A stretch of DNA of 64,000 bases, taken from an uncultured Holophagaceae bacterium. GTDB lineage: Bacteria > Acidobacteriota > Holophagae > Holophagales > Holophagaceae. The notes under the pieces were generated by a model. That model was not told the DNA's origin. It ran no database searches and saw only the letters and a list, made by a program, of their open reading frames with translations. The position numbers and the translations under genes were made by a program. Location: positions 21,671 through 85,670 of the forward strand of contig CAISFO010000094.1 in NCBI GenBank assembly GCA_903884655.1. Reading direction: 5' to 3'. Positions 55,968 to 64,000 of the stretch are shown piece by piece. The stretch's first letter is position 1, and each line of letters begins with the position of its first letter.

Positions 55968-56648
55968 TCACCCCAGACACGTCGGACAGCGCAGGCCTTC
56001 CTGCAGCCCCTGGATGAGCTCGGGCACCCGGGCCAGGCTGCGCACTTCGTAGATGGGGAGCTCGGGATCATGGGCGGGGCGCGGCTTGGCCTCGCGGTTC
56101 ACCCAGATGGCCGTCCAACCCGCCGCTGCCGCGCCAATCACATCGTCCGTCCAGCTGTCGCCCACCATGGCGAGGTTGCCGGGAAAGAGGCCCACCTTGC
56201 GCTGCACCGCCTCGAAGGCGGCCGGTTCGGGCTTCAAGGCACCGATCTCCGCGCTGAGGACGCGGGTGCGAATGCACTCCGAGATGCCCAGCCGATCCAA
56301 CAGCTCCAGGCCGAAGATCTGGGTGTTGGAGAGCAGTGCCACCCGCGCCAGGTCCCGCACGGCGCCGATGGCCTCCGTGGCCTCGGGGAAACTCACCGCC
56401 TGCTCGCCCGCCTCCAGGAACGCCCTGGCCATGGCCGTCATCTGGGCCTCGTCCAGGCTGGCCGTGCCCTCCCAGGCCTCGAGGAAGGCCCGAACCGAAG
56501 TATGGGGCAACACCATGCCGTCACGGACCAGCGCCGGATACAAATGCTCCTGCTCGGGCCGCAGCAGCTCCTTCAGCCGCTGGAACGGACTGCCCGCCGG
56601 GCTGAACACCAGCGTGTTCCAGAGATCGAAGACGACGGCGCGGATCAT
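55968..56648 (-). CDS. HAD-family hydrolase
   Basis: A 226-residue haloacid-dehalogenase-like hydrolase. Motif I is VVFDLWNTLV near 5-14 (nucleophile Asp; the second position is Trp, not Asp), motif II LLSNT, motif III includes the Lys of LKPEPAAF, and motif IV reads MVGDSWTDDVIGA. Substrate unknown. The ATG at 56648 is preferred; an in-frame GTG at 56699 is a possible longer start overlapping the next gene. Confidence 0.85.
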   Translation of the reverse strand: MIRAVVFDLWNTLVFSPAGSPFQRLKELLRPEQEHLYPALVRDGMVLPHTSVRAFLEAWEGTASLDEAQMTAMARAFLEAGEQAVSFPEATEAIGAVRDLARVALLSNTQIFGLELLDRLGISECIRTRVLSAEIGALKPEPAAFEAVQRKVGLFPGNLAMVGDSWTDDVIGAAAAGWTAIWVNREAKPRPAHDPELPIYEVRSLARVPELIQGLQEGLRCPTCLG

Positions 56649-56688
56649 CTCGGTTGGCGGGCGATGGGCTTGAAGTTGGGGACTGGCC

Positions 56689-57189
56689 TCATGGTCCACT
56701 CTCCTTCGACGTGCGGATGGGCACCCCGAATTCGATGCCCATGATCTCGAACCGGGCCTCGCCGACCAGGCTCCAGGTGGCGGGCTCGCGGCGCAGCACG
56801 GCTCCGGACAGAGGGCCCCAGGCGGTTCTCAGGTCCCCGTAGCCCAGCGTGATCTCAACCCTGAGGGTGCTGCGGCCCTTGGGGGCGATATCCGCGCCTT
56901 CTGGGAAACTCACCGAGCCCAGGGCATAGTCCGTCCCCTGGGCATTCAGCGCCAGATTGCCGCTCACGCGCCGGGTGCGGAGCCGCTGATCCGAGGGGTT
57001 GTCCACGCCCACATCGAGCAGCAGCCGCAGGCGGGACTGCTCCAAGGGAAAAGCCAGCTCCAGCTTCGGCTCGACCCGATCCAGCGTGAAGCGCAGCTGC
57101 CTGGCCGCCTCCTCGTAGTGCACCGCCGGGTTGAGGGCATCACAGCCCAGCAGCAGGACCAGCGCCGGTAGGACCCAGATGCCTCGCAT
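56689..57189 (-). CDS. LEA14/WHy-domain lipoprotein
   Basis: A 166-residue envelope protein. The signal peptide ends in LLLGC, a lipobox with Cys16 as lipidation site. The mature part has the beta-sandwich pattern of LEA type 2 proteins (LLLDVGVDNPSDQRLRTRRV near 56-75). Function not known. Its ATG lies one base after the queD stop. Confidence 0.75.
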   Translation of the reverse strand: MRGIWVLPALVLLLGCDALNPAVHYEEAARQLRFTLDRVEPKLELAFPLEQSRLRLLLDVGVDNPSDQRLRTRRVSGNLALNAQGTDYALGSVSFPEGADIAPKGRSTLRVEITLGYGDLRTAWGPLSGAVLRREPATWSLVGEARFEIMGIEFGVPIRTSKESGP

Positions 57190-57190
57190 G

Positions 57191-57538
57191 TCATGCCCCG
57201 CGGTAGATCACGCAGTTGTCAGTGGTCTCGTAGACTTCAATCTGGCAGAGCTGGGGCAGCGCGGGCTTCAGCTGCTCCCATATCCACACCGAGATGTTCT
57301 CGGCGGTTGAGAGGGGGATCAGGTCGTTCAGGAAGCGGTGGTCCAGCTTCGAGATGACCTTGTCCACCACCACCTTCGACAGGTCGTCGAAGTCGATGAT
57401 CATCCCGGATTCAGGCTGCACCTGCCCCTCCAGCAGCACGAAGAGCTTGTAGCTGTGGCCGTGCAGATTCCGACACTTGCCCGGATGGTTGTAAATGAAA
57501 TGGGCCGCTTCGAACCAGTACTCTTTGCGCAGGATCAT
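57191..57538 (-). CDS. queD: 6-carboxy-tetrahydropterin synthase
   Basis: A 115-residue T-fold enzyme of queuosine (7-deazapurine) synthesis. Zinc ligands H13, H26 and H28 and catalytic C22 are visible in AAHFIYNHPGKCRNLHGHSY. FDDLSKVV and a LDHRFLND segment with the active-site His follow. ATG at 57538 is annotated; GTG at 57547 is an alternative. No other queuosine genes lie in the window. Confidence 0.92.
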   Translation of the reverse strand: MILRKEYWFEAAHFIYNHPGKCRNLHGHSYKLFVLLEGQVQPESGMIIDFDDLSKVVVDKVISKLDHRFLNDLIPLSTAENISVWIWEQLKPALPQLCQIEVYETTDNCVIYRGA

Positions 57539-57619
57539 GGCACTCACGATGAAAAGGCCCCGCGGGGACGGGGCGGTTCCAGTTTACCAGCACCGTGATA
57601 AGGGGTTGAGCAACCTTAT

Positions 57620-58537
57620 TTACCAGTCGGCCTTCAGGGCCAGGCCATAGCCTCCGTCCAACCCCAGCGCGGGCTGCAGGGATACAGTGAGGGCGCGTCC
57701 TTTCGGCAGGGAAGTTCGATAGAAATTCCGCACCGTCACCTGTCCGATCCCGATGCCAAGGGCCGCGCCAGCCACACAGTCCGACACCCAATGACGATGA
57801 CCCTTGATATCCGCCCCCAAGGCAACCGCGGCCACGCCGTAGGGCAGCCAGGGGCTGTCATAGACGTGATGGAAGACACTCGCCACGGCGAAGTACAGTG
57901 TGTAGTGGAAGGAGGGGAAGGCCGTACCCTCCGCCTTGCCCCCGAAGTAGGGCTGGTGCAAATGCCCCCAGTCCCAGGGATTGTTGGTGAAGGGCGCTTC
58001 GGCCGACTGGCCACTGGCCAGGTCGGGATTGGGGCGGTTTCGGCCCGTGAGCGACTTCCCCAGGAGCTGGGCATAGAGCACGGCATAGGCACTGGCCTTG
58101 ACGGACAGGACCGCCGCCACCTGCCCATCAGAATGGTCTGCGGCCAGAGAACCCAGGTAGTAAGCAGGAATGCAGGCCACGAGATACCCATCGGCCCCAC
58201 CGAGGTGGGTGAAGCCCAGGCTCGGGCCCGACCAGTGGTAGGTGAGCCGCGACTCTACGTGGGTCTGGAGAAACTTGGTACTTGGCATATCCATGGCCAC
58301 CAGGGCCAGCAGGGAGCCGAGCACCACCGCATCCGCCTTGGCATCCTGGAAAGGCGCCGTCGTCAGCGTGACCAGGTCCCCAGGAATACTCAGGAAGGCT
58401 CCGGACAAGACATCTCCGGGATGCAAGTGCACGGGTGCCGGGGCCGAATTTTCTGCCTCTGGCGCCTCCGCGGCCCGCACCCCAGAAGCAACCAGGGTGA
58501 GGACCAGCAAGGCTTGCGTCAGGATCAGGTGTCGCAC
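57620..58537 (-). CDS. PAP2-superfamily phosphatase
   Basis: A 305-residue envelope protein with an N-terminal signal peptide and several membrane segments. The three acid-phosphatase motifs appear as KSLTGRNRP, FPSFHYT and KGHRHWVSDCVAG; the first conserved Gly of PSGH is Phe here. Family members dephosphorylate lipid carriers such as undecaprenyl pyrophosphate or phosphatidic acid. GTG start at 58537. It lies just downstream of the polysaccharide-export gene, which fits a carrier-lipid role (inference). Confidence 0.82.
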   Translation of the reverse strand: MRHLILTQALLVLTLVASGVRAAEAPEAENSAPAPVHLHPGDVLSGAFLSIPGDLVTLTTAPFQDAKADAVVLGSLLALVAMDMPSTKFLQTHVESRLTYHWSGPSLGFTHLGGADGYLVACIPAYYLGSLAADHSDGQVAAVLSVKASAYAVLYAQLLGKSLTGRNRPNPDLASGQSAEAPFTNNPWDWGHLHQPYFGGKAEGTAFPSFHYTLYFAVASVFHHVYDSPWLPYGVAAVALGADIKGHRHWVSDCVAGAALGIGIGQVTVRNFYRTSLPKGRALTVSLQPALGLDGGYGLALKADW

Positions 58538-58615
58538 AGGTCCCGCCTGGAGGTGGACTGAAAGCCTAGCGGTTGGGGCCTAGCCTAGCCGACATCTCCC
58601 TGGCCCCGCCAACGG

Positions 58616-61417
58616 CTACAGGTGCCCAGAAGTGGCCAAGGCGTTGAGGATCAGGCCGACGGATGTCAGGGCCGTCAGGTCTTCTTGCCAGTTGGTCTCA
58701 CGCCGGATCCGCTGGGGCACGATCAGGGTGTCGCCGGGCTCGACCTTCTTGCCGCTCACCCACGAATCGATGATCCGGCCATCAGCCTTTACGAGGCGGA
58801 TGTTCCAGGTATCCGCATTGCGCGTGGTGCCACCGGCGAGGCTAAGCAGATCCGCCACCTTCAGGCCCGGTTTAACCTTGTAGGAACCAAAGGGGCTGGA
58901 AGTCTCACCCACCACATAAGCTGTCTCCATCTTGCGAGGGATGATGATGTCATCGCCATCCAGGATTTCTGCATCCGCGTCCTTGTCGCCCTTCAGGGCA
59001 CCGTCGAAATCCACCACCAGGCGGTTGAGCTTGGTGTCGGCGAGGCCGTGGAGAACGGGGGGCCGGAAGAGGGCGGCCTTGATGCTCTCGGAGCTACCCG
59101 CAGCCTTCTCGATCAGCATCTTGGTCTCGTTCAAGCGGCCCATGATGTCATTGACTCCTTTGGTCATAGGGTCGGTTCCTGAATCGAACGAACGCAACAG
59201 GATCCCGGCCTTGGGCATGGCTTCCGGAGTCAGCCCTCCGGCCTTCTGGATTACTTGGCTCAGAGTGGGCTTGTCCTGGTCCATGACATAAGTTCCGGGC
59301 CGGCCCACCTGGCCGCGGACCTTGACCGTCCGGTGAATGCGAAAATCGGGTTTCTCGAAGACCGAGACCACATCATCCTCTTGCAACGGAGGATTCACGG
59401 CGTCGTCAGTCAAGGACAGTGGGCTGCCATCAACGGTCGATGTCAGCCGAGACAGCTCCAGCTTGGTCACCAGACTTGGCTTTCCTCCCTGGCTGCGGGC
59501 CAGTTCAGCCACGAATCGGTTGGCCGATTTCTGGGGGATACCCGCCTTGAACACCAGGTCGGCAACGCGCATGCCGTCATGGAAATCAAAGGTGCCAGCA
59601 CTAGTGAAGGGGCCGTTGAAGCTGACCTTCCTCGGTAGGCGCATTCGGTCCAGTTTGAACAGTTCGACAGTGTCCTTGTCCTGCAGTGCCAGGTTGTGCT
59701 GAGGGTCGCCCAGGAAGGCCTTCTCGGCATCGAAGGTGACGAGGTAGGTGGTGCCATCCACTTTCTTCCGAACGATCTCACCTCGCCGCAGGAACAGGTC
59801 TGGCAGCACCAGCTTCCCCTCCTGCTGACGCGGAATCCCGCTCCGGTGGATGAGGTCGGCCACCTTCATGCCTGCATGGAGAGGCCCCGTTCCCGAGGCG
59901 CCAAAGGGGTTCACAAAGGTCACGATTGGGGCCGGTTCCACGGACTGCTGTTTGAAGATCTCAATCCGGTCCCGATCCTCCAGGACTAGATTCTCGCCAG
60001 GGTCACCGGCCAAGGCCTTGCGAACATCGAATTGCAGGAACCGGGTGCGCCCATCCTCGGCCGTCCGGACCAGCTCACCCCGCTCCAGGTAAGTATCCGG
60101 CAGGATCTGGTCATCCCGCTTCAGCAGGTCGGCCAACTTCAAGCCTTCCGTCCGAGCAAAGGTCCCAGGCACCCGGATCCAGCCGTTGAGGGAGACCACC
60201 TGGGTCAACCGATCCCGTTTCAGGAAGGCGCTGAGGATATCGCCGTTCTGCAGCCGGACTTGGGCTAGTCTCGCCGCTGGTACATCCTGGACGGAGGTCC
60301 GACCCAGGGCATCCTGGGTGCGCAGGGAAAAGCTGTCGGCAAAGGCCGCCCGGACCACACCTCCAGCAAAGGCCAGGGCCTCCGCGGCAGTTTCCTGGGG
60401 GAGTATTTCAAAGACCATTCGAGGCAGCGTCTGCTCTGGGTTGGCTTCGGGAGTGGTCTTGGCCTCGCCCATGGCCTTCTTCAACTTGTCGTCGGTGGCC
60501 CCAGGAAGCGCAGCCTCCTTGGCCGGTTCCTCAGTAGAAACCCGGGTGAAGGCCCCTTCCAGCACCACCTGGATCTTGGCCAGGGGCACAAAGATGATGT
60601 CCCCGCTCTGCAGGCTGAAGTTCACGTTCCCCAGCCCTTCGGCCCGGAGGGGATAGAGGTCCAGGTGATGGATGATCTGGCCCCCACGCACCACGCGAAT
60701 ATCCCGGTAGCTGCCAGCACCCGTGGGTCCGCCCGCCAGGCCCAGCACATTCACCAGCGAGCTGAGGCTGGGCACCAGGTAGGACCCGCCTTTGTAGACT
60801 TCGCCCATGACAAATACCCGCACCTCCCGCAACTTCATCACCTGTAGGTTCACCGAGGTCTGAGAGTACTGACGACCCACCAGCCCCTGGATGGCCTGCT
60901 TGGCCTTTCCCAGGGTCAGGCCCGCGACCTTGACGCTACCCACCTTAGGAATGACGACCTCACCCCGGCCATCCACCTGGGCAGGCACGTCGAAGGTAGC
61001 GCTGCCGAAGACATTGATGGCCAGAGAATCCCCTGTGCCCAACACGTAGTCCTCGGCAATCCCGCCCTCCGTGGTAGCCGAAGGGTTGACCTGGCGCGTG
61101 TCGAACAGATCGGAGGCGAAGCGCCGGAACCCTTTGTCTTTAGCCTTCAGGGCTTTGATCTCCGCCTCGATCCGGGCATCTTCCCGGGCCTGGAGGTCTT
61201 CTTTGGACGTGCTTCCAGCCGACTCCTTCTCCTTGCCCTCGATGATTTTGGGGGTCAACGCCCCCTTGTTCGGCGTGGGGTCCGGCGTCTGCTGAAGTTG
61301 CTGGTTTTGCGGGGCGCCTACGTACTGCTTGAGGTTCTGCAGGTCCAGTTCAGAAGGGGTTTGCGCACCCGCCATCAGGCAGGTGAACATCAATCCCAGG
61401 CGAATCGTCAGACGCAT
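58616..61417 (-). CDS. Polysaccharide export protein with many SLBB domains
   Basis: A 933-residue periplasmic/outer-membrane protein, more than twice the size of Wza. A signal peptide (cleavage near MAGAQ) is followed by a low-complexity linker. A Poly_export domain (EDYVLGTGDSLAINVFGSAT, near 122-141) comes next, then about six SLBB-like repeats with recurring G-x-F/Y and VADLL/VADLV motifs up to the C-terminus, which ends with LNALATSGHL and lacks a clear Wza-like C-terminal helix. ATG at 61417 has AAGGG seven bases upstream. It lies downstream of the initiating transferase. Confidence 0.88.
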   Translation of the reverse strand: MRLTIRLGLMFTCLMAGAQTPSELDLQNLKQYVGAPQNQQLQQTPDPTPNKGALTPKIIEGKEKESAGSTSKEDLQAREDARIEAEIKALKAKDKGFRRFASDLFDTRQVNPSATTEGGIAEDYVLGTGDSLAINVFGSATFDVPAQVDGRGEVVIPKVGSVKVAGLTLGKAKQAIQGLVGRQYSQTSVNLQVMKLREVRVFVMGEVYKGGSYLVPSLSSLVNVLGLAGGPTGAGSYRDIRVVRGGQIIHHLDLYPLRAEGLGNVNFSLQSGDIIFVPLAKIQVVLEGAFTRVSTEEPAKEAALPGATDDKLKKAMGEAKTTPEANPEQTLPRMVFEILPQETAAEALAFAGGVVRAAFADSFSLRTQDALGRTSVQDVPAARLAQVRLQNGDILSAFLKRDRLTQVVSLNGWIRVPGTFARTEGLKLADLLKRDDQILPDTYLERGELVRTAEDGRTRFLQFDVRKALAGDPGENLVLEDRDRIEIFKQQSVEPAPIVTFVNPFGASGTGPLHAGMKVADLIHRSGIPRQQEGKLVLPDLFLRRGEIVRKKVDGTTYLVTFDAEKAFLGDPQHNLALQDKDTVELFKLDRMRLPRKVSFNGPFTSAGTFDFHDGMRVADLVFKAGIPQKSANRFVAELARSQGGKPSLVTKLELSRLTSTVDGSPLSLTDDAVNPPLQEDDVVSVFEKPDFRIHRTVKVRGQVGRPGTYVMDQDKPTLSQVIQKAGGLTPEAMPKAGILLRSFDSGTDPMTKGVNDIMGRLNETKMLIEKAAGSSESIKAALFRPPVLHGLADTKLNRLVVDFDGALKGDKDADAEILDGDDIIIPRKMETAYVVGETSSPFGSYKVKPGLKVADLLSLAGGTTRNADTWNIRLVKADGRIIDSWVSGKKVEPGDTLIVPQRIRRETNWQEDLTALTSVGLILNALATSGHL

Positions 61418-61475
61418 ATCCATTCCCTTGCACAGAGTCCCATAAGGCCTAATTTACGCTAGCACGCGGCAGGGC

Positions 61476-62546
61476 TCATGCCACCTGGTTCGGACCAGAG
61501 GCTTCGGCCCGATCCTTCAAGGGTCGCAGGGGCACCACCGCCCTGGCGGGGTCGACTCGGTCCCGGAAAGCCCGCAGGGCCAGAACAACTAGCGTTGCTA
61601 GACCCAGCAGGGAGGTTGCCTGATGGCCCGGAAAGGCCAAGGCCCTCGTCATGGTGAGCAGGGCCAGCCCCAGCAGGACCAGGGGCACCAGCCAGGCCCG
61701 CTGCATCCCGAATTGGTCCACCAGGTAGTGGTGGAGGTGGCTGCGATCAGCCGTGCTAAGTGGCACCTGCTTCCAGGTCCGGACGGACACCACCAGGGCC
61801 ACGTCTACGGCCGGATAGGCGAAGACCCAGAGCAGGAGGTTGGCATCCCGGATCACGAAGGCCTTGGCGGCCAAAACGGCGAAGAGGGTGCCCAACATCA
61901 AGCTGCCACAGTCCCCCAGGAAGTGGCGGGCCTTGGGGTAGTTCAACAACAGCACGGCCAGCAGCCCCCCGGTGAGGAACCCGCCGGCGGGCGCGTAGCC
62001 CATGACCAGGGCCAGGACGCTGAGCAGCAGGAGGCTGAACCCCATGGACAGCCCATTGATGCCGTCGATGAGGTTGAAGGCCTGGGGGATGGACCAGAAC
62101 CAGAGGGTGAGGATCGGGATGGCCACCCACGGATGGCTGGGCAGGGTCAAGCCGAGGAAGTGAACCTCTCTGGCGATTGCACTCAGCTCCGGCGCCAAGT
62201 CCACCGCCAGGAAGAGGGCCACCCCCAGCCCCACAACGGCCTTGTGGCGGGAGCGGAGGTTGAACCGGTCGTCCAGCAGCCCGATCAGGGCCATGGCATT
62301 CACCCCCCACCATTCCACCCGATCGATGGGGAGCGGACACTTGCCCAGGGCCAGCAGACCGAGGATCAGCGCCCACAGAGCCAGACCGGCGGTCCGGGGC
62401 GTGGGGGCATGGTGATGCTTGCGGGGATCAGGATGGTCCACCCACCCCAGGGGCGCCACCCAGCGGATGCAGGCCAGGGCTATGGCCAGGGTGCTGCCGA
62501 TGCCGATGGCAATGCAGGTGAGCGTGGAACCCTGGATGGCTGGCAT
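61476..62546 (-). CDS. WecA/MraY-family undecaprenyl-phosphate glycosylphosphotransferase
   Basis: A 356-residue membrane protein with about ten to eleven helices that would load the first sugar phosphate on undecaprenyl phosphate. The family motifs are GLLDDRFNL (DD pair, near 89-97), NLIDGINGL with the nucleophile Asp, FLGDCGSLMLG and the C-terminal RSHLHHYL histidine motif. The sugar specificity cannot be read from sequence. It precedes the SLBB exporter gene on the same strand and marks the start of a glycan locus. Confidence 0.9.
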   Translation of the reverse strand: MPAIQGSTLTCIAIGIGSTLAIALACIRWVAPLGWVDHPDPRKHHHAPTPRTAGLALWALILGLLALGKCPLPIDRVEWWGVNAMALIGLLDDRFNLRSRHKAVVGLGVALFLAVDLAPELSAIAREVHFLGLTLPSHPWVAIPILTLWFWSIPQAFNLIDGINGLSMGFSLLLLSVLALVMGYAPAGGFLTGGLLAVLLLNYPKARHFLGDCGSLMLGTLFAVLAAKAFVIRDANLLLWVFAYPAVDVALVVSVRTWKQVPLSTADRSHLHHYLVDQFGMQRAWLVPLVLLGLALLTMTRALAFPGHQATSLLGLATLVVLALRAFRDRVDPARAVVPLRPLKDRAEASGPNQVA

Positions 62547-62933
62547 TCACGTGGCTCGGAAAGTGGGGGTGGTGGGTTTCGGATCCAGCAGCAGGCACCC
62601 GGGTTCAAATGGCGAGAGAACAATCATGATCCAACCAGGGCCAGTAACCTGCAAGGAAATTTGCGGTAACCAGGCAGGTTGTGATCCTTGATAAACCAAA
62701 GAGCTCAGGGGCAGTTCCCCCCTTTCGGCATTCCCCAACCCGAACTTCAATCCTGCAACCAAGAATCTTCAATTCCGGCGGCTCATGCTAGGGAAATGAC
62801 GCGAATCCAAACAAAAGCTTTTTGCCGGTGATTCCAGTGATTGCGGTGATTAGGTCGAGGCAACTCCCGCAGGGGCCCGCCGCAGGCGGCCTCCGGCTTG
62901 GCCGGAGGTCAGCGGGGGTGCCGGGGGCCGAGC
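62547..62933. other. Intergenic region upstream of the glycosylphosphotransferase
   Basis: Nearly 390 bases without a gene. It probably includes the promoter of the transferase and exporter genes. A perfect hairpin CCTCCGGC-TTG-GCCGGAGG lies at 62890-62908, 25 bases before the IS21 end. Confidence 0.4.
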
Positions 62934-63062
62934 TGTCAACCGTCAAAACTATTGACCCCCCTTAGCGACAAAACTCCTGACCCCCTAGATGTGAGGCAGG
63001 CGGGCGTAGGGAGGGCGTAGCCCGACCGCAGCCCGCCTGCCTCACGGCGTGGTTTCGGGGAT

Positions 63063-64000
<938 letters not shown>

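Overview
The window looks like the chromosome of a high-GC, Gram-negative aerobic bacterium. Evidence includes apolipoprotein N-acyltransferase, predicted lipoproteins, and a complete alternative complex III / caa3-type oxidase operon. Gene content and protein style suggest an acidobacterium of the Holophagae (Geothrix/Holophaga-like). This is an inference from gene content only. I recognised no rRNA, tRNA or CRISPR array.

Layout. (1) 1-348: 5' part of an IS5-type transposase cut by the window edge. (2) 568-10799, minus strand: a nucleotide-sugar locus. The high-GC genes rfbF-rfbG-rfbH (CDP-6-deoxy-hexose pathway) are followed by a visibly AT-richer, tightly overlapping block. That block encodes an L-fuconate-dehydratase-like enolase-superfamily enzyme, a mannitol-dehydrogenase-like enzyme, an inositol-monophosphatase-like enzyme, a second sugar nucleotidyltransferase, a ThDP enzyme and an SDR. 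I do not recognise it as a described pathway, and it is my best candidate for a new system. (3) 11471-19206: glycogen metabolism (glgB, glgP, an HDOD protein, then glgC-glgA on the other strand). (4) 19262-22480: the N-degron set clpS-clpA-aat. (5) 22532-29079: OPT transporter, then plus-strand patatin lipoprotein, SpoU methylase, lnt, GNAT and maf. (6) 29487-42969: a long respiratory operon, actA-orf-actB-actC-actDE(fused)-actF-cytochrome c-sco-coxA-coxC-coxD-coxB-ctaB. (7) 43001-47342: a small unknown protein, a 272-bp MITE-like element with 19-bp terminal inverted repeats, and a 1136-residue degenerate kinase/STAND/TPR-like protein. (8) 47406-52531: panB-panC and panD, separated by an AT-rich mobilisation module (MobF-like relaxase, small partner, unknown protein). 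(9) 52732-58537: IS3 remnant, DUF4143 ATPase, RNase G, HAD, LEA-like lipoprotein, queD, PAP2. (10) 58616-62546: a giant SLBB polysaccharide exporter and a WecA/MraY-type initiating transferase. (11) 62934-64000: an IS21 element (istB, partial istA) entering from the right.

How the genes work together. ActABCDEF would oxidise quinol and pass electrons through mono-haem cytochromes c to an A2-type caa3 oxidase; Sco and CtaB serve assembly. Aat, ClpS and ClpA create, recognise and unfold N-degron substrates. GlgC, GlgA, GlgB and GlgP form a full glycogen synthesis and breakdown cycle. PanB, PanC and PanD supply pantothenate. The sugar-nucleotide locus at the left and the export/initiation genes at the right point to a surface glycan whose unusual sugar is not predictable from known pathways.
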